Below are positions 27,902-37,364 of a stretch of 64,000 nt of DNA, in pieces; position 1 is the first letter of the stretch, and the number at the start of each line of letters is the position of its first letter. The translations under genes were made by a program, and so were the position numbers. The DNA lies in the NCBI GenBank assembly GCA_020446675.1, contig JAGREE010000010.1, positions 51,122 to 115,121 of the forward strand, written 5' to 3'. This DNA is from Alphaproteobacteria bacterium (GTDB lineage: Bacteria > Pseudomonadota > Alphaproteobacteria > Sphingomonadales > Emcibacteraceae). The notes beneath the pieces were generated by a model. That model worked only from the letters and a program-made list of their open reading frames with translations. It ran no database searches and was not told the DNA's origin.

Positions 27902-28582
27902 ATGATGAAAAAATTACCGGACATTATTCCATTATTTCCTTTAACCGGCGCTATTTTATTGCCTAAAGGATATCTTCCGCTCAATATTTTTGAACCACGG
28001 TATATTGAAATGGTGGAAGCGGCACACGACAGTGACGGTATTATCGGCATGATCCAGCCGAAGGGAGCAAGAATTTCCAATACTCGTGATAATAATGATC
28101 TATATGGCACTGCCAAAAGAGGACGCCCAATTTATAAAACGGGCTGTGCCGGACTGATCACAAAAATGGAGACAATTGGTGAAAATCAATATCTCGTCAT
28201 CCTGAATGGTATCAGCCGTTTTGAAATTTTAGAAGAACTTCCAATGGTGAACAGCTATAGGGAAGCACGTGTCAGTAACGCAAATTTCAGCGAAGACGGG
28301 AACGAAAAACCTCTTACAGATAAGAAGCTGAAAGAACGCTATTTAAGTTCACTTAAAAAATATTTTAATCGCTTTAACATGGATATAAATCCTTCTGATT
28401 TTTCAGACATCAGTGATGAGGAAATCATTAACAGCATGGCAATGATCTGCCCCTTTGATTCTGCTGAGAAGCAGTTAATTATTGAAACGTCAACCCTCAC
28501 TGACCGGGCAAAACTGATGATAAAAATTATTGATTTTAATCTGCTCCAACATGATATAGCATCAGAAGGAAATTTACATTAA
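27902..28582 (+). CDS. LON substrate-binding (N-terminal) domain protein
   Basis: The 226-residue protein contains only the N-terminal domain of Lon ([32 protein letters not shown]) with no ATPase or protease part. Such stand-alone LON proteins are common in alphaproteobacteria and their function is not known. It follows cnoX by 2 nt. A second ATG one codon later is equally possible. Context with folding and translation-fidelity genes suggests a protein-quality role, which is inference. Confidence 0.9.
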   Translation: MMKKLPDIIPLFPLTGAILLPKGYLPLNIFEPRYIEMVEAAHDSDGIIGMIQPKGARISNTRDNNDLYGTAKRGRPIYKTGCAGLITKMETIGENQYLVILNGISRFEILEELPMVNSYREARVSNANFSEDGNEKPLTDKKLKERYLSSLKKYFNRFNMDINPSDFSDISDEEIINSMAMICPFDSAEKQLIIETSTLTDRAKLMIKIIDFNLLQHDIASEGNLH

Positions 28583-28592
28583 GGCGCGAACT

Positions 28593-28799
28593 ATGACGGA
28601 TACATCAAAAGATAAAAAAATCAACTATGGCAGGCTGGACCCCAGATTGCTTGATGTGCTTGCCTGCCCCATTACCAAAAGCAGTCTAATCTATGATGAA
28701 AAAGCGCAGGAATTGATCAGTAAAAAAGCAAAACTCGCCTTTCCGGTTAGGGATGGCATCCCAATAATGCTTGTGGAAGAAGCACGGGAACTGGACTAA
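28593..28799 (+). CDS. Trm112/YcaR family protein (68 aa)
   Basis: The short protein has the family core [18 protein letters not shown] and [18 protein letters not shown]. Eukaryotic Trm112 activates methyltransferases; the bacterial proteins are small partners of unknown target. The usual second cysteine of the CPxC zinc knuckle is replaced (CPIT), so zinc binding is doubtful. It is the last gene of the run, 10 nt after the LON gene. Confidence 0.88.
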   Translation: MTDTSKDKKINYGRLDPRLLDVLACPITKSSLIYDEKAQELISKKAKLAFPVRDGIPIMLVEEARELD

Positions 28800-28829
28800 A
28801 TTTGCAAAAGAAGCTTATTCCCTGATATT

Positions 28830-30056
28830 TCAGAGTGGTTCTCCGCGTAAGAGTTTGGGCAACTTTCCAACCGTGCCACGGGCATGACGCATAAAAAATT
28901 TCTTCAAAACCGGTGCTTCCTCAACAATAGCAAGCCCTGCACGTCGCCCAAATCGTATGATTGGATTATCATTGGAAAATAATCGTGTCAGCCCATCCAT
29001 TCCCAGAGCCAGAATATTATTATCCGTACGCCGCCAGCGGACATATCGCTCTAACACCAGTTCTGAGCCAATATCGCCGCCTAGACGGTGGGCATCCACC
29101 AATATTTCGGATAATGCCGCAATATCACGAAGGCCAAGATTAAACCCCTGTCCCGCAATTGGATGAATACCGTGAACGGCATCACCGATCAGACAAAATC
29201 TTTCCGCTATATATTCATCAGCAAGCTGCATGGTCAGTGGATAGGACCATCTTTTCCCCAGTGACTTTACGTTTCCGAGAAATGTACCAAATTTTTTTGC
29301 CAACTCAGCATTAAAGGCTCTTTCCGAAAGAGCCATAATCGTTTCTGCACGCTGCGGCGGTTCGCACCAGACAATCGATGAATGGTTATTTTTAAGCGGC
29401 AATATAGCAAAAGGACCCGATGGGAAAAATTTTTCATGAGCAATTCCCTGATGATCCAGTTCATGCTCAACCGTCGTTACAATTCCGGTTTGTTTATAAT
29501 CCCATACCCTGATATTGATGTCTTTCTGTTGCCTTAAGGTCGATCCACGCCCTTCAGCACCGATCAGTAAAGACGCATTCAGTTTTTTACCGCTTTTAAG
29601 ATCAATTTCCACATGGCCAGGACATGTTTGACTGGAAACAATCTGATCCGATGAAAATAAATGGATATTTTTCTGTTTGATAATGGCTTTATAAAGGCCC
29701 GACCGAATATGACGGACCTCAACCATTTGTCCAAGCGGGCCATCACCAAGCTCTTTTTGATCAAAATGCAAAAATACCGGACTTTCCCCATCGGTTACAT
29801 GAATTTCATTAATTGGCTGTGCCTCGGTACCAATTTTGTCCCAAAGGCCGGCCGTTTTTAACATCATATAAGGGGCATAGGATATTGCATAAGACCGACC
29901 ATCAAATTCGTCATTAAGAGAGGCTTCCACATTCAAAGGATCTATAAGAGCAATTTCCAATCCATGATCAGCCAAAATACAGGCAAGCGTCATCCCGACA
30001 ACACCAGCACCGGAAATAACAATATCAACTTTTTGAGAGGTAATTTTTTTGTTCAT
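28830..30056 (-). CDS. UbiH/UbiF/COQ6-family FAD monooxygenase (ubiquinone ring hydroxylase)
   Basis: These flavin enzymes hydroxylate the benzoquinone ring during ubiquinone synthesis. The 408-residue chain has the FAD-binding [19 protein letters not shown] at about 14-32, the [10 protein letters not shown] segment, and the second FAD motif [21 protein letters not shown]. Which ring position it acts on cannot be told from sequence. It converges on the Trm112-like gene and is divergent from amt. Confidence 0.9.
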   Translation of the reverse strand: MNKKITSQKVDIVISGAGVVGMTLACILADHGLEIALIDPLNVEASLNDEFDGRSYAISYAPYMMLKTAGLWDKIGTEAQPINEIHVTDGESPVFLHFDQKELGDGPLGQMVEVRHIRSGLYKAIIKQKNIHLFSSDQIVSSQTCPGHVEIDLKSGKKLNASLLIGAEGRGSTLRQQKDINIRVWDYKQTGIVTTVEHELDHQGIAHEKFFPSGPFAILPLKNNHSSIVWCEPPQRAETIMALSERAFNAELAKKFGTFLGNVKSLGKRWSYPLTMQLADEYIAERFCLIGDAVHGIHPIAGQGFNLGLRDIAALSEILVDAHRLGGDIGSELVLERYVRWRRTDNNILALGMDGLTRLFSNDNPIIRFGRRAGLAIVEEAPVLKKFFMRHARGTVGKLPKLLRGEPL

Positions 30057-30124
30057 AATTCTGGCAGTATAAATGTGGCTCTTTGGGCTGGCAAATAATA
30101 TATTGAAATGATTAAGCAGATTTT

Positions 30125-30183
30125 ATTGTCTATTTTTTAAGCAAAATATGAAATAACTTATCAATTGTCTATTTTTTAGGCAA
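30125..30183. repeat. Pair of 20-nt direct repeats upstream of amt
   Basis: The sequence ATTGTCTATTTTTTAAGCAA (30125-30144) recurs as ATTGTCTATTTTTTAGGCAA at 30164-30183, 19 of 20 identical and 39 nt apart. They lie about 120-180 nt before the amt start, a position suited to activator binding. Confidence 0.7.
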
Positions 30184-30246
30184 TAAAACCTTCTTCAAAT
30201 ATACGTATTTTAGAAACAATCCTTATACATCAATATGTTAATATTC

Positions 30247-30262
30247 TGGCATGTTTCTTGTA
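30247..30262 (+). promoter_or_regulatory. Sigma-54-like promoter of amt (imperfect)
   Basis: TGGCATGTTTCTTGTA has GG at -24 and GT instead of GC at the -12 position with the right 10-nt gap. It is about 44 nt upstream of the GTG start. Ammonium transporter genes are often controlled by NtrC and sigma-54, and the direct repeats at 30125-30183 sit where an activator would bind. Confidence 0.45.
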
Positions 30263-30305
30263 AGTGCACTTTAGAACCAATTACACTTAGTGTTAGGAAA
30301 CAGTT

Positions 30306-31535
30306 GTGGACACATTAAAAACAGGAACAGACGTTTTTTTTATTCTAATAGGAGCAATTCTTGTATTTGCTATGCATGCAGGCTTTGCATTTCTGGAGGT
30401 CGGTACAGTTCGAAAGAAGAATCAGGTTAATGCACTGGTTAAAATCATTGCAGACTTCGCAATTTCAACGGTCGTTTATTTTTTTATTGGCTACAATATC
30501 GCCTACGGCGTTTCATTTTTGGGCAATGCCGCAGATATAAGCGGCATATCGGAAAATTCACTTTTTCTCGGAAATGGCTACGATCTTGTCAAATTTTTCT
30601 TCCTGCTGACATTTGCCGCCGCAATACCAGCTATTATTTCTGGCGGCATTGCCGAGCGCAGCCGGTTTAAACCACAACTTCTGGCAACAGCCATTATTGT
30701 TGGTCTTATTTATCCATTATATGAAGGAATGGTCTGGGGTGGTTTATTTGATTTCCAGTCTTTCATAGCAGATAATTTTGGCGCCCCTTTTCATGACTTT
30801 GCAGGGTCCATTGTTGTCCACGCAATGGGAGGATGGCTTGCGCTCGGGGCCGTGGTAACCCTGGGTGCCCGCATGGGACGATACAGAAAGGACGGCACCC
30901 CACTTGGAATTCCACCTTCTAATATTCCCTTTCTTGCACTTGGGTCCTGGATTCTCTGTATTGGCTGGTTTGGCTTTAACGTCATGAGCGCACAGACTGT
31001 CAGTGCCGCTAGTGGTCTTGTCGCCCTGAACAGCCTCATGGCTATGGTCGGCGGTATCCTTTCTGCCTTAATTGTTGGTAAGAAAGACCCCGGGTTTGTT
31101 CATAATGGTGCTTTGGCAGGTTTGGTTGCCGTTTGTGCAGGATCAGATCTGATGCACCCAATTGGGGCGTTGTTTGTCGGTATTGTTGCCGGGGTCATTT
31201 TTGTCTACGCCTTCACTATATGTGGAAACCGCTGGAAAATTGATGATGTACTAGGAGTTTGGCCGTTGCATGGTTTATGTGGTCTTTGGGGTGGAATTGC
31301 TGCCGGCATTTTCGGACAACAGGCCCTCTGGGGTTTGGGTGGTGTTTCCCTTATGGCGCAGATTGCCGGTTCCCTAGTCGGTATCATAATTGCCGGAATA
31401 AGCGGATTTGTCGTCTTTGGGCTCATTAAGAAAACTGTAGGATTTAGGCTCTCTCAGGAAGATGAGTATCTGGGTGCTGATCTTGCAATCCATAATATCA
31501 GCGCCACACCTGAGGAGGATTTTGGGCTGAGATAA
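30306..31535 (+). CDS. amt: Ammonium transporter (Amt/Rh family)
   Basis: Amt proteins are trimeric inner-membrane channels for ammonium uptake. The 409-residue protein starts at GTG with AGGAAA before it and has about eleven hydrophobic helices. It carries FAMHAGFAFLEVGTVRKKN, the first pore histidine in SIVVHAMGGW and the second in WPLHGLCGLWGG. Unlike enterobacterial AmtB there is no N-terminal signal sequence and no glnK neighbour. The C-terminal tail (about 40 residues) is shorter on conserved PII contacts than E. coli AmtB. Confidence 0.94.
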   Translation: MDTLKTGTDVFFILIGAILVFAMHAGFAFLEVGTVRKKNQVNALVKIIADFAISTVVYFFIGYNIAYGVSFLGNAADISGISENSLFLGNGYDLVKFFFLLTFAAAIPAIISGGIAERSRFKPQLLATAIIVGLIYPLYEGMVWGGLFDFQSFIADNFGAPFHDFAGSIVVHAMGGWLALGAVVTLGARMGRYRKDGTPLGIPPSNIPFLALGSWILCIGWFGFNVMSAQTVSAASGLVALNSLMAMVGGILSALIVGKKDPGFVHNGALAGLVAVCAGSDLMHPIGALFVGIVAGVIFVYAFTICGNRWKIDDVLGVWPLHGLCGLWGGIAAGIFGQQALWGLGGVSLMAQIAGSLVGIIIAGISGFVVFGLIKKTVGFRLSQEDEYLGADLAIHNISATPEEDFGLR

Positions 31536-31684
31536 TCAAGAATTTGACGTCATGGTGTCATCTTTTTGTAAATAAAGTAATTTTTTGATATATTTAGCGC
31601 CAAGATAGCCATATATTTGCCTTGTTCTATTCCATAATGATAATATATTTTATAAGTAGAGCCTGGCAATAATAGGAATGATCA

Positions 31685-34096
31685 TTGGCAAGCAGACGCA
31701 ATACTATTAAGAAAACAGCGAAGAAATCTCTTTTACCGGCATCGGTTACAGACTTTCTTGTTAATTTGCTTATTCGGCTTTGGGGCATCACTCTGATTGC
31801 TTTATTTGCTGCATCGGTTGTGGCTTTTTTCAGCTATGACCCAAATGATCCAAGTTGGAATAATGCTGTAACAACTGACGCAAACAATCTTCTCGGCACT
31901 GCGGGGGCCTGGACGTCCGATGTGCTGCTTCAAAGCCTGGGACTTGGCGCCTACGTCCTTGTTCTGCCCCTCTTAACATGGGGATGGCGGATCATTACCC
32001 TAAAAGGGCTTCCCTATATTTTTATGCATTTGCTGGTCCTGCCCATACTGGTGATTGCGGCTGTCATTACACTTTCAACATTGCCTGTTTATCAGAACTG
32101 GCCTTTAGTCACTGTCGGACTTGGCGGATTTATGGGGCAAATGCTGCTTGGATATGTCCAAAGCTTTTTTGCCTGGGTGCAAATAGATTTCTATCCTCAG
32201 GTCGTGTTCATTGTTTTTGCAGCGCTTACTGCCCTAAGCTTTGCCTATACAGCAGGCCTGGAGCGGGAAGAATGGAAAGCGCTTTTTCGCGGTATTAAAT
32301 GGTGTTTCCTTACTTTCTTTTCAAAAATATTTGCTGCCCTGGCCTTTATCAAAGGTCTGTTTGGAGGGCGCGGTTCAGAAGCAAATGGAGCAGAAATTGA
32401 TGTAAGGCGAAACAAGCCGTCAGCTCGAAAAGAACCTTCAATAAAAAGTGAGCCTAATAAGGAAAAACGGACAATCCCGATTATTGATCCGGAACAAAGA
32501 AATCTGAAAGCCGGTAAAAGAGAAAACATTGAACGTCAACCAATGCTGGACATCATATCGGATGGTGAATTTGCCTTACCGTCTCTTAGTCTTCTTTCTC
32601 AACCCAAACCGTTGGCCGAACAGGATCGACTTACCCATGAAGCGTTAGAACAAAATGCCCGAATGCTGGAAGCGGTTCTTGATGATTTTGGTGTTAAAGG
32701 TGAAATTACCAAAGTGCGGCCGGGACCGGTCGTCACACTCTATGAGTTGGAGCCTGCCCCCGGCACAAAATCTTCACGGGTTATCAACCTTGCCGATGAT
32801 ATTGCCCGCTCCATGAGTGCGACATCAGCCCGTGTTGCTGTTGTTTCCGGTAAGAATGCAATCGGTATTGAGCTTCCGAACAGCAAAAGGGAAATCGTTG
32901 CGCTCCGTGAAATATTGTCTTCCAGTATTTACGAAGACAGCAAGGCAAAGCTACCCATGGCACTTGGCAAGGATATTGGCGGCGACCCCATAGTCGCTGA
33001 CATCGCATCAATGCCCCACTTGCTGGTAGCAGGAACAACCGGGTCTGGTAAATCGGTGGCAATCAATGTTATGATCTTGTCATTATTATATAAGCTGACG
33101 CCCGCTCAGTGCCGCCTGATCATGGTTGACCCGAAAATGCTCGAATTATCAGTATATGATGATATTCCACATCTTCTGACCCCCGTTGTAACCGATCCTA
33201 AAAAAGCTGTAGTTGCCCTAAAATGGGCAGTAAGGGAAATGGAACATCGCTACCAGAATATGGCTAAGCTGCAGGTTCGTAATATTACCGCCTATAATAA
33301 GCGCCTCGAAGAAGCAAAACAAAAAGGCGAAAATATCATTCGCAAAGTTCAAACCGGTTTTGACCCTGACACCGGAAAGCCCATCTATGAGGAAGAAAGC
33401 CTTGATTTAACGCCGCTGCCTATGATTGTCGTTATTGTTGATGAAATGGCTGATCTAATGTTGGTTGCAGGCAAGGATATTGAAGCGCTTATCCAAAGGC
33501 TGGCTCAAATGGCGCGGGCAGCAGGTATTCATCTTATCATGGCAACACAGCGTCCGTCTGTAGACGTAATCACCGGTACCATTAAAGCCAACTTTCCAAC
33601 CCGGGTTGCTTTTCAGGTAACATCAAAAATTGACAGTCGGACCATTCTTGGAGAACAGGGTGCAGAACAGTTGCTCGGTATGGGCGATATGCTTTACATG
33701 GCAGGTGGCGGTCGTATCACACGTGTTCATGGACCATTTGTCAATGATCAGGAAGTGGAAAGGGTCGTGACGGCCCTTAAGAAACAGGGAAGACCGGATT
33801 ATCTGTCCAGTATTGTTGAAGAACCCGATGAAGGATTTGATTCCGATTTCTTGCAAAATGCACAGATGACACCAAATAGTGGCAAATCAAGCGGTGATGA
33901 TCTGTATGACCAGGCCGTTGCCATTGTGGCAAGGGACCAAAAGGCATCAACAAGTTATATTCAGCGTCAATTACAGATTGGGTATAACAGAGCCGCCAAT
34001 ATTATTGATAAAATGGAGCGGGAAGGTGTGGTCAGCAGTGCCAATCATGTCGGCAAACGAGAGGTACTGGTCAGTGATCATTCAGAAGATTATTAA
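31685..34096 (+). CDS. ftsK: DNA translocase FtsK
   Basis: FtsK moves DNA through the division septum and activates Xer recombination at dif. The 803-residue protein begins with four hydrophobic helices (about 25-190), has a charged linker of about 110 residues (225-300), then the motor domain with Walker A AGTTGSGKS near residue 450 and VIVDEMADLM, and the winged-helix gamma domain at the end (ASTSYIQRQLQIGYNRAANIID). The only usable start is TTG at 31685, with AGGA 7 nt upstream, because a stop codon lies just before it. Confidence 0.96.
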   Translation: MASRRNTIKKTAKKSLLPASVTDFLVNLLIRLWGITLIALFAASVVAFFSYDPNDPSWNNAVTTDANNLLGTAGAWTSDVLLQSLGLGAYVLVLPLLTWGWRIITLKGLPYIFMHLLVLPILVIAAVITLSTLPVYQNWPLVTVGLGGFMGQMLLGYVQSFFAWVQIDFYPQVVFIVFAALTALSFAYTAGLEREEWKALFRGIKWCFLTFFSKIFAALAFIKGLFGGRGSEANGAEIDVRRNKPSARKEPSIKSEPNKEKRTIPIIDPEQRNLKAGKRENIERQPMLDIISDGEFALPSLSLLSQPKPLAEQDRLTHEALEQNARMLEAVLDDFGVKGEITKVRPGPVVTLYELEPAPGTKSSRVINLADDIARSMSATSARVAVVSGKNAIGIELPNSKREIVALREILSSSIYEDSKAKLPMALGKDIGGDPIVADIASMPHLLVAGTTGSGKSVAINVMILSLLYKLTPAQCRLIMVDPKMLELSVYDDIPHLLTPVVTDPKKAVVALKWAVREMEHRYQNMAKLQVRNITAYNKRLEEAKQKGENIIRKVQTGFDPDTGKPIYEEESLDLTPLPMIVVIVDEMADLMLVAGKDIEALIQRLAQMARAAGIHLIMATQRPSVDVITGTIKANFPTRVAFQVTSKIDSRTILGEQGAEQLLGMGDMLYMAGGGRITRVHGPFVNDQEVERVVTALKKQGRPDYLSSIVEEPDEGFDSDFLQNAQMTPNSGKSSGDDLYDQAVAIVARDQKASTSYIQRQLQIGYNRAANIIDKMEREGVVSSANHVGKREVLVSDHSEDY

Positions 34097-34189
34097 CGCT
34101 GATAAATATTATATTAATGTCTATTGTCTAAATTCCACCTTAATGTAGAACTAAACTGTATTAATAAATGTAACTGAATTGGCCGAATA

Positions 34190-34888
34190 ATGGTAAAATT
34201 TCTTATAAAGGCACTATTGATATCACTGTTCTTTGGACAGGCGGCTTATGCAATGCAGCAGGCTGATGAAGCGCCCGCACAGGCTAAAGCCAAAATGGTC
34301 GATTTTGGGGTGCCCCCATCTGTCATTACTGGCGAAGATCGGGATCAGATCATCCAAAAAGTACAGGATAATCTTAATGCGGTCCGTTCCCTGAAAGCCA
34401 CGTTCGTGCAAAGAGGCCCGGAAGGCAACGTTGATGAAGGCACAATTTACATTGAACGTCCCGGAAAAATCCGGTTTGAATATAGCAACGACAATCCAAT
34501 TCTGGTGGTCAGCAACGGCGATATGCTTTCATTTATCGATTATGAAATCAACCAGGTCAGCCGCTGGCCAATTGACAAAACGCCCTTAAGTGTGCTGGTC
34601 AATGACCAGATTGATCTAAAGGAAAAAGATATTGAAATTCCGGAAATTATTCGCTTTGCCGGCCTGATTAAGATGTCAGTTGTCCAACCGGATCATAAAG
34701 ACCAAGGGTTTATCACATTGATTTTTGAAGAATCCACTATGGAGCTTAAATCATGGGAAGTGATTGATGTTCAAGGTTATACAACACGGGTGGCACTCGT
34801 TAATCCTGAATATAATATTGCTGTGGATGAAAAAGAATTTACCTTTAATGATCCAAGACCACAAAGAAATCGCGGCCCTAGAAGGTAA
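34190..34888 (+). CDS. lolA: Outer-membrane lipoprotein carrier protein LolA
   Basis: LolA ferries lipoproteins across the periplasm. The 232 residues start with a signal peptide MVKFLIKALLISLFFGQAAYA and contain the LolA pattern VRSLKATFVQRGPEGNVDEG and RPGKIRFEY, with the beta-sheet half-barrel to the end. It follows ftsK by 93 nt, the usual alphaproteobacterial neighbourhood. The proline/arginine-rich end (NDPRPQRNRGPRR) is short and basic. Confidence 0.93.
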   Translation: MVKFLIKALLISLFFGQAAYAMQQADEAPAQAKAKMVDFGVPPSVITGEDRDQIIQKVQDNLNAVRSLKATFVQRGPEGNVDEGTIYIERPGKIRFEYSNDNPILVVSNGDMLSFIDYEINQVSRWPIDKTPLSVLVNDQIDLKEKDIEIPEIIRFAGLIKMSVVQPDHKDQGFITLIFEESTMELKSWEVIDVQGYTTRVALVNPEYNIAVDEKEFTFNDPRPQRNRGPRR

Positions 34889-34959
34889 TAATTATTTAAT
34901 CACTAAAATATTTTCAGCTTCATCTTGAAAAATATTTTCCTGATCCTATCTATATATTA

Positions 34960-35101
34960 TGATCAGGATGAAGTGGTTCTCCAGCCTTCCTCTGAGACTT
35001 TCCATCCTGATCTTTGGAACAAGAGGTTTTTCCTTTTTCCCCTCCCTCTTGCTCCAGTAAACTGAACTTTTACCCGGCCAGCATTCTGGCCGGGTTTTTT
35101 T
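34960..35101 (+). ncRNA. Predicted small RNA with three hairpins
   Basis: About 142 nt between lolA and the next gene. A promoter-like pair (TTGAAA at 34925-34930, TATCTA at 34947-34952) predicts a start near 34960. Stem 1 pairs GATCAGGATG (34961-34970) with CATCCTGATC (35003-35012). Stem 2 pairs GGAACAAGAGG (35016-35026) with CCTCTTGCTCC (35045-35055), 10 of 11. Stem 3 is an intrinsic terminator. The two loops are pyrimidine-rich (CCTTCCTCT; TTCCTTTTTCCCCTC) and complementary to ribosome binding sites. No ORF fits the region. It may belong to a known alphaproteobacterial RNA family that I cannot identify by eye. Confidence 0.72.
35072..35101 (+). terminator. Intrinsic terminator of the predicted small RNA
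   Basis: ACCCGGCCAG (35072-35081) pairs perfectly with CTGGCCGGGT (35086-35095) around CATT, followed by seven T. The T run is only on the forward side, which sets the direction of transcription. Confidence 0.93.
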
Positions 35102-35163
35102 ATTATTAATTCCTCTTGTGGATACGGTCACTTCAGACTAATTTGCGTGAATGAGGAAATAAG

Positions 35164-35775
35164 ATGAAAGACATTGATACGGAAGACAAAAATTTCACTG
35201 ATTTTGATGAAATTAACGTCAATGAAGAATATCCGACACTTATGCAGGTTGCCCGGTTTGCGGAACTTGTACAGAGAACGCCCTGGTTTCTTCATCTGGG
35301 AAAGCCACTGACAGCCCGTACATTAAAAATTTCCCGTGACTATCTTGAAGCGCTCGGATTTCCGGAAAGCTTTCCGGCAGAGGTTCCAGACTGGCAGGAC
35401 GCCATTTCCTGTCTGGAGACTAATGACTGGAACAGTCCAGCATGGGAAGCAGAAGAGCAACTGGCCGCCTCTTTAATATCAGACACACTGGAATTCATTG
35501 AGGAAGATGTTCTGGAAGTTGCCCTGACAAATGTGACTGTTAAAGCCGCTGAATTTATCAATAATGCAGTGGAGACCGCCTCCATCCTTTGGGGCGTTGA
35601 TGATGAAGAGCAAATCGCGGCAGCAGTGGGTCAGGCAGTGCAATGCTGTTATCATGCCGCACTGGTTATCGCTGCTGGTGAAGAAGAAACCCACCCATTC
35701 GCGCTAAAATTCCGACTTTATGAAAGCGGTCATTGGCCGCTGGGCATCGCCGGAAATACTTTAAATATCTTTTAG
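35164..35775 (+). CDS. Acidic protein of unknown function (203 aa)
   Basis: GAGGAAATAAG precedes the ATG. The protein is acidic with no signal peptide or membrane helix. It has an N-terminal part with PWFLHLGKPLTARTLKISRDYL (about 40-60) and an alpha-helical C-terminal part with a CC pair in VQCCYHAALVIAAGEEE and HWPLGIAGNTLNIF at the end. I do not recognise the family. It sits 14 nt before xthA, so the two may be co-transcribed, and follows the small RNA gene. Confidence 0.75.
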   Translation: MKDIDTEDKNFTDFDEINVNEEYPTLMQVARFAELVQRTPWFLHLGKPLTARTLKISRDYLEALGFPESFPAEVPDWQDAISCLETNDWNSPAWEAEEQLAASLISDTLEFIEEDVLEVALTNVTVKAAEFINNAVETASILWGVDDEEQIAAAVGQAVQCCYHAALVIAAGEEETHPFALKFRLYESGHWPLGIAGNTLNIF

Positions 35776-35789
35776 AAAAGAAGAGTAAT

Positions 35790-36587
35790 ATGTCAGAAAT
35801 CCGTCTTATCACCTGGAATATTAACAGCGTACGTGCAAGACTTGATAGTGTTGATCGATTACTGACGGACTATAAACCAGATATCCTCTGCCTACAGGAA
35901 ACAAAAGTACAAAACCAGATGTTCCCCACGGACATTTTCAACAAAAACGGATTAACCCATCATGCACTCGCGGGTCAGAAAAGCTATCACGGGGTAGCCA
36001 CTTTAAGTCGTTTGCCGATCACATCCATCAAGTCAATCGACTGGTGCGGAAAGGGAGATGCGCGACATGTTGAAACCGTTCTAAGCAATGGTATTAAACT
36101 TCACAATTTTTATGTGCCGGCAGGTGGTGATGAGCCGGACATAGCCCTTAACGATAAATTTGCCCATAAAATGGACTTTCTTGCTGAAATGACAGACTGG
36201 TCCCATACACTGCCACGGGATGACCACCATATTCTAGTTGGTGATTTAAATATCGCGCCACTGGAAAGTGACGTTTGGTCCCATAAGCAACTAATCAATG
36301 TGGTTAGCCATACCCCGGCAGAATGTGATGCTTTAAATGCTGTACAGGAAGCCCATAACTGGTTTGATGTTATGCGCCATTTCGTTCCGGATCCGGAACG
36401 ATTATACAGCTGGTGGTCATATCGTGCCAGTGACTGGCGCCTTTCTGACAAAGGACGACGGCTTGATCATATCTGGTGTAGCCAGCCGCTAAAGGGAAAA
36501 ATGAAGTCAATGAAAGTGCTTGAAGATGCCCGTGGCTGGGAAAAACCTTCGGATCATGCGCCGGTGATGGTCGATATTGAGCTTTAA
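35790..36587 (+). CDS. xthA: Exodeoxyribonuclease III (AP endonuclease)
   Basis: The enzyme cuts at abasic sites and removes 3' blocks in base-excision repair. I start at MSEIRLITWNINSVRARLD (ATG 35790, preceded by GAAGAG), not at the ATG 19 codons upstream, which lies inside the preceding gene. The 265 residues contain LCLQETKVQN (metal-binding Glu), LVGDLNIAPLESDVW (Asp/Asn pair) and the final SDHAPVMVDIEL with the catalytic Asp-His. It converges on the SDR gene with 1 nt between them. Confidence 0.95.
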   Translation: MSEIRLITWNINSVRARLDSVDRLLTDYKPDILCLQETKVQNQMFPTDIFNKNGLTHHALAGQKSYHGVATLSRLPITSIKSIDWCGKGDARHVETVLSNGIKLHNFYVPAGGDEPDIALNDKFAHKMDFLAEMTDWSHTLPRDDHHILVGDLNIAPLESDVWSHKQLINVVSHTPAECDALNAVQEAHNWFDVMRHFVPDPERLYSWWSYRASDWRLSDKGRRLDHIWCSQPLKGKMKSMKVLEDARGWEKPSDHAPVMVDIEL

Positions 36588-36588
36588 A

Positions 36589-37356
36589 TTAATTTTTCTT
36601 GTCCAATATTCCGCTTGCCACATCAACAACATCTTTGGTGAAATTCATCATCTTTTGACCGCCATCAACAGGTAAAACGGCACCGTTGATAGAGGGTGTA
36701 TTGATCAAATGAAATACTGATGCCGCAACATCATCAACATTGATTGGCGCACCAAGAAAATTCAAATGGCTGGCCAGCTCAAAATTTTCCTTACTTTGTG
36801 TCTCACTGATCAGTGTTAACCCAGGGGCAACCCCGTTAACACGCACTTTAGGACTAAAAGCCTGTGCCATTATTTCAGTTGCACCATAATGGCCGAATTT
36901 GCTTAAACTGTAACTGAAGAAATCCGCATTGAGCGAAAATATTTTGCTATCTAGAATATTTACAACACTGCCCCGCTCATTTTCACCAAGACTGTTATAA
37001 AGCCCCCGGGCCAGCTGCATAGGGCCGCGCAAATTTATATTCATATGATCTGAGAAGCTTTTTTCGTTAAAGTCTGTGGCTTCATCACGGCTAAAAAGCG
37101 AAGCATTATTGACAATATGCCGCAAGCATTTACCAGATCTGACAATATTGCCAATCATCGATTCAACAGCTTCATAATCACCAAGGTCGCATTGCACAAT
37201 TTCACCGCCCGCTTCAAGCTCTGAAAGCAGGACTTTCGATTCATCTAAGCTTCTATGGTGGTGAATGAAAATATAATACCCGCGTCGGCTTAAATGTTCG
37301 GCTATTGATTTGCCGATCCGTTTATTTGCTGCTGTTACCAGAATGCCTTCAGTCAC
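36589..37356 (-). CDS. Short-chain dehydrogenase similar to pterin reductases (FolM-like)
   Basis: The 255-residue SDR begins VTAANKRIGKSIAEHL, where the arginine after the glycine-poor turn and NADPH-type pocket recall dihydromonapterin/pteridine reductases. The catalytic Tyr-x3-Lys is in FSYSLSKFG, and the end carries NGAVLPVDGGQKM. It starts 8 nt after the PTPS-like gene and is the last gene of the response regulator - PTPS - SDR run, so a role in a reduced-pterin pathway is inferred from neighbour and sequence together. Confidence 0.75.
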   Translation of the reverse strand: MTEGILVTAANKRIGKSIAEHLSRRGYYIFIHHHRSLDESKVLLSELEAGGEIVQCDLGDYEAVESMIGNIVRSGKCLRHIVNNASLFSRDEATDFNEKSFSDHMNINLRGPMQLARGLYNSLGENERGSVVNILDSKIFSLNADFFSYSLSKFGHYGATEIMAQAFSPKVRVNGVAPGLTLISETQSKENFELASHLNFLGAPINVDDVAASVFHLINTPSINGAVLPVDGGQKMMNFTKDVVDVASGILDKKN

Positions 37357-37364
37357 AGGTTTTC

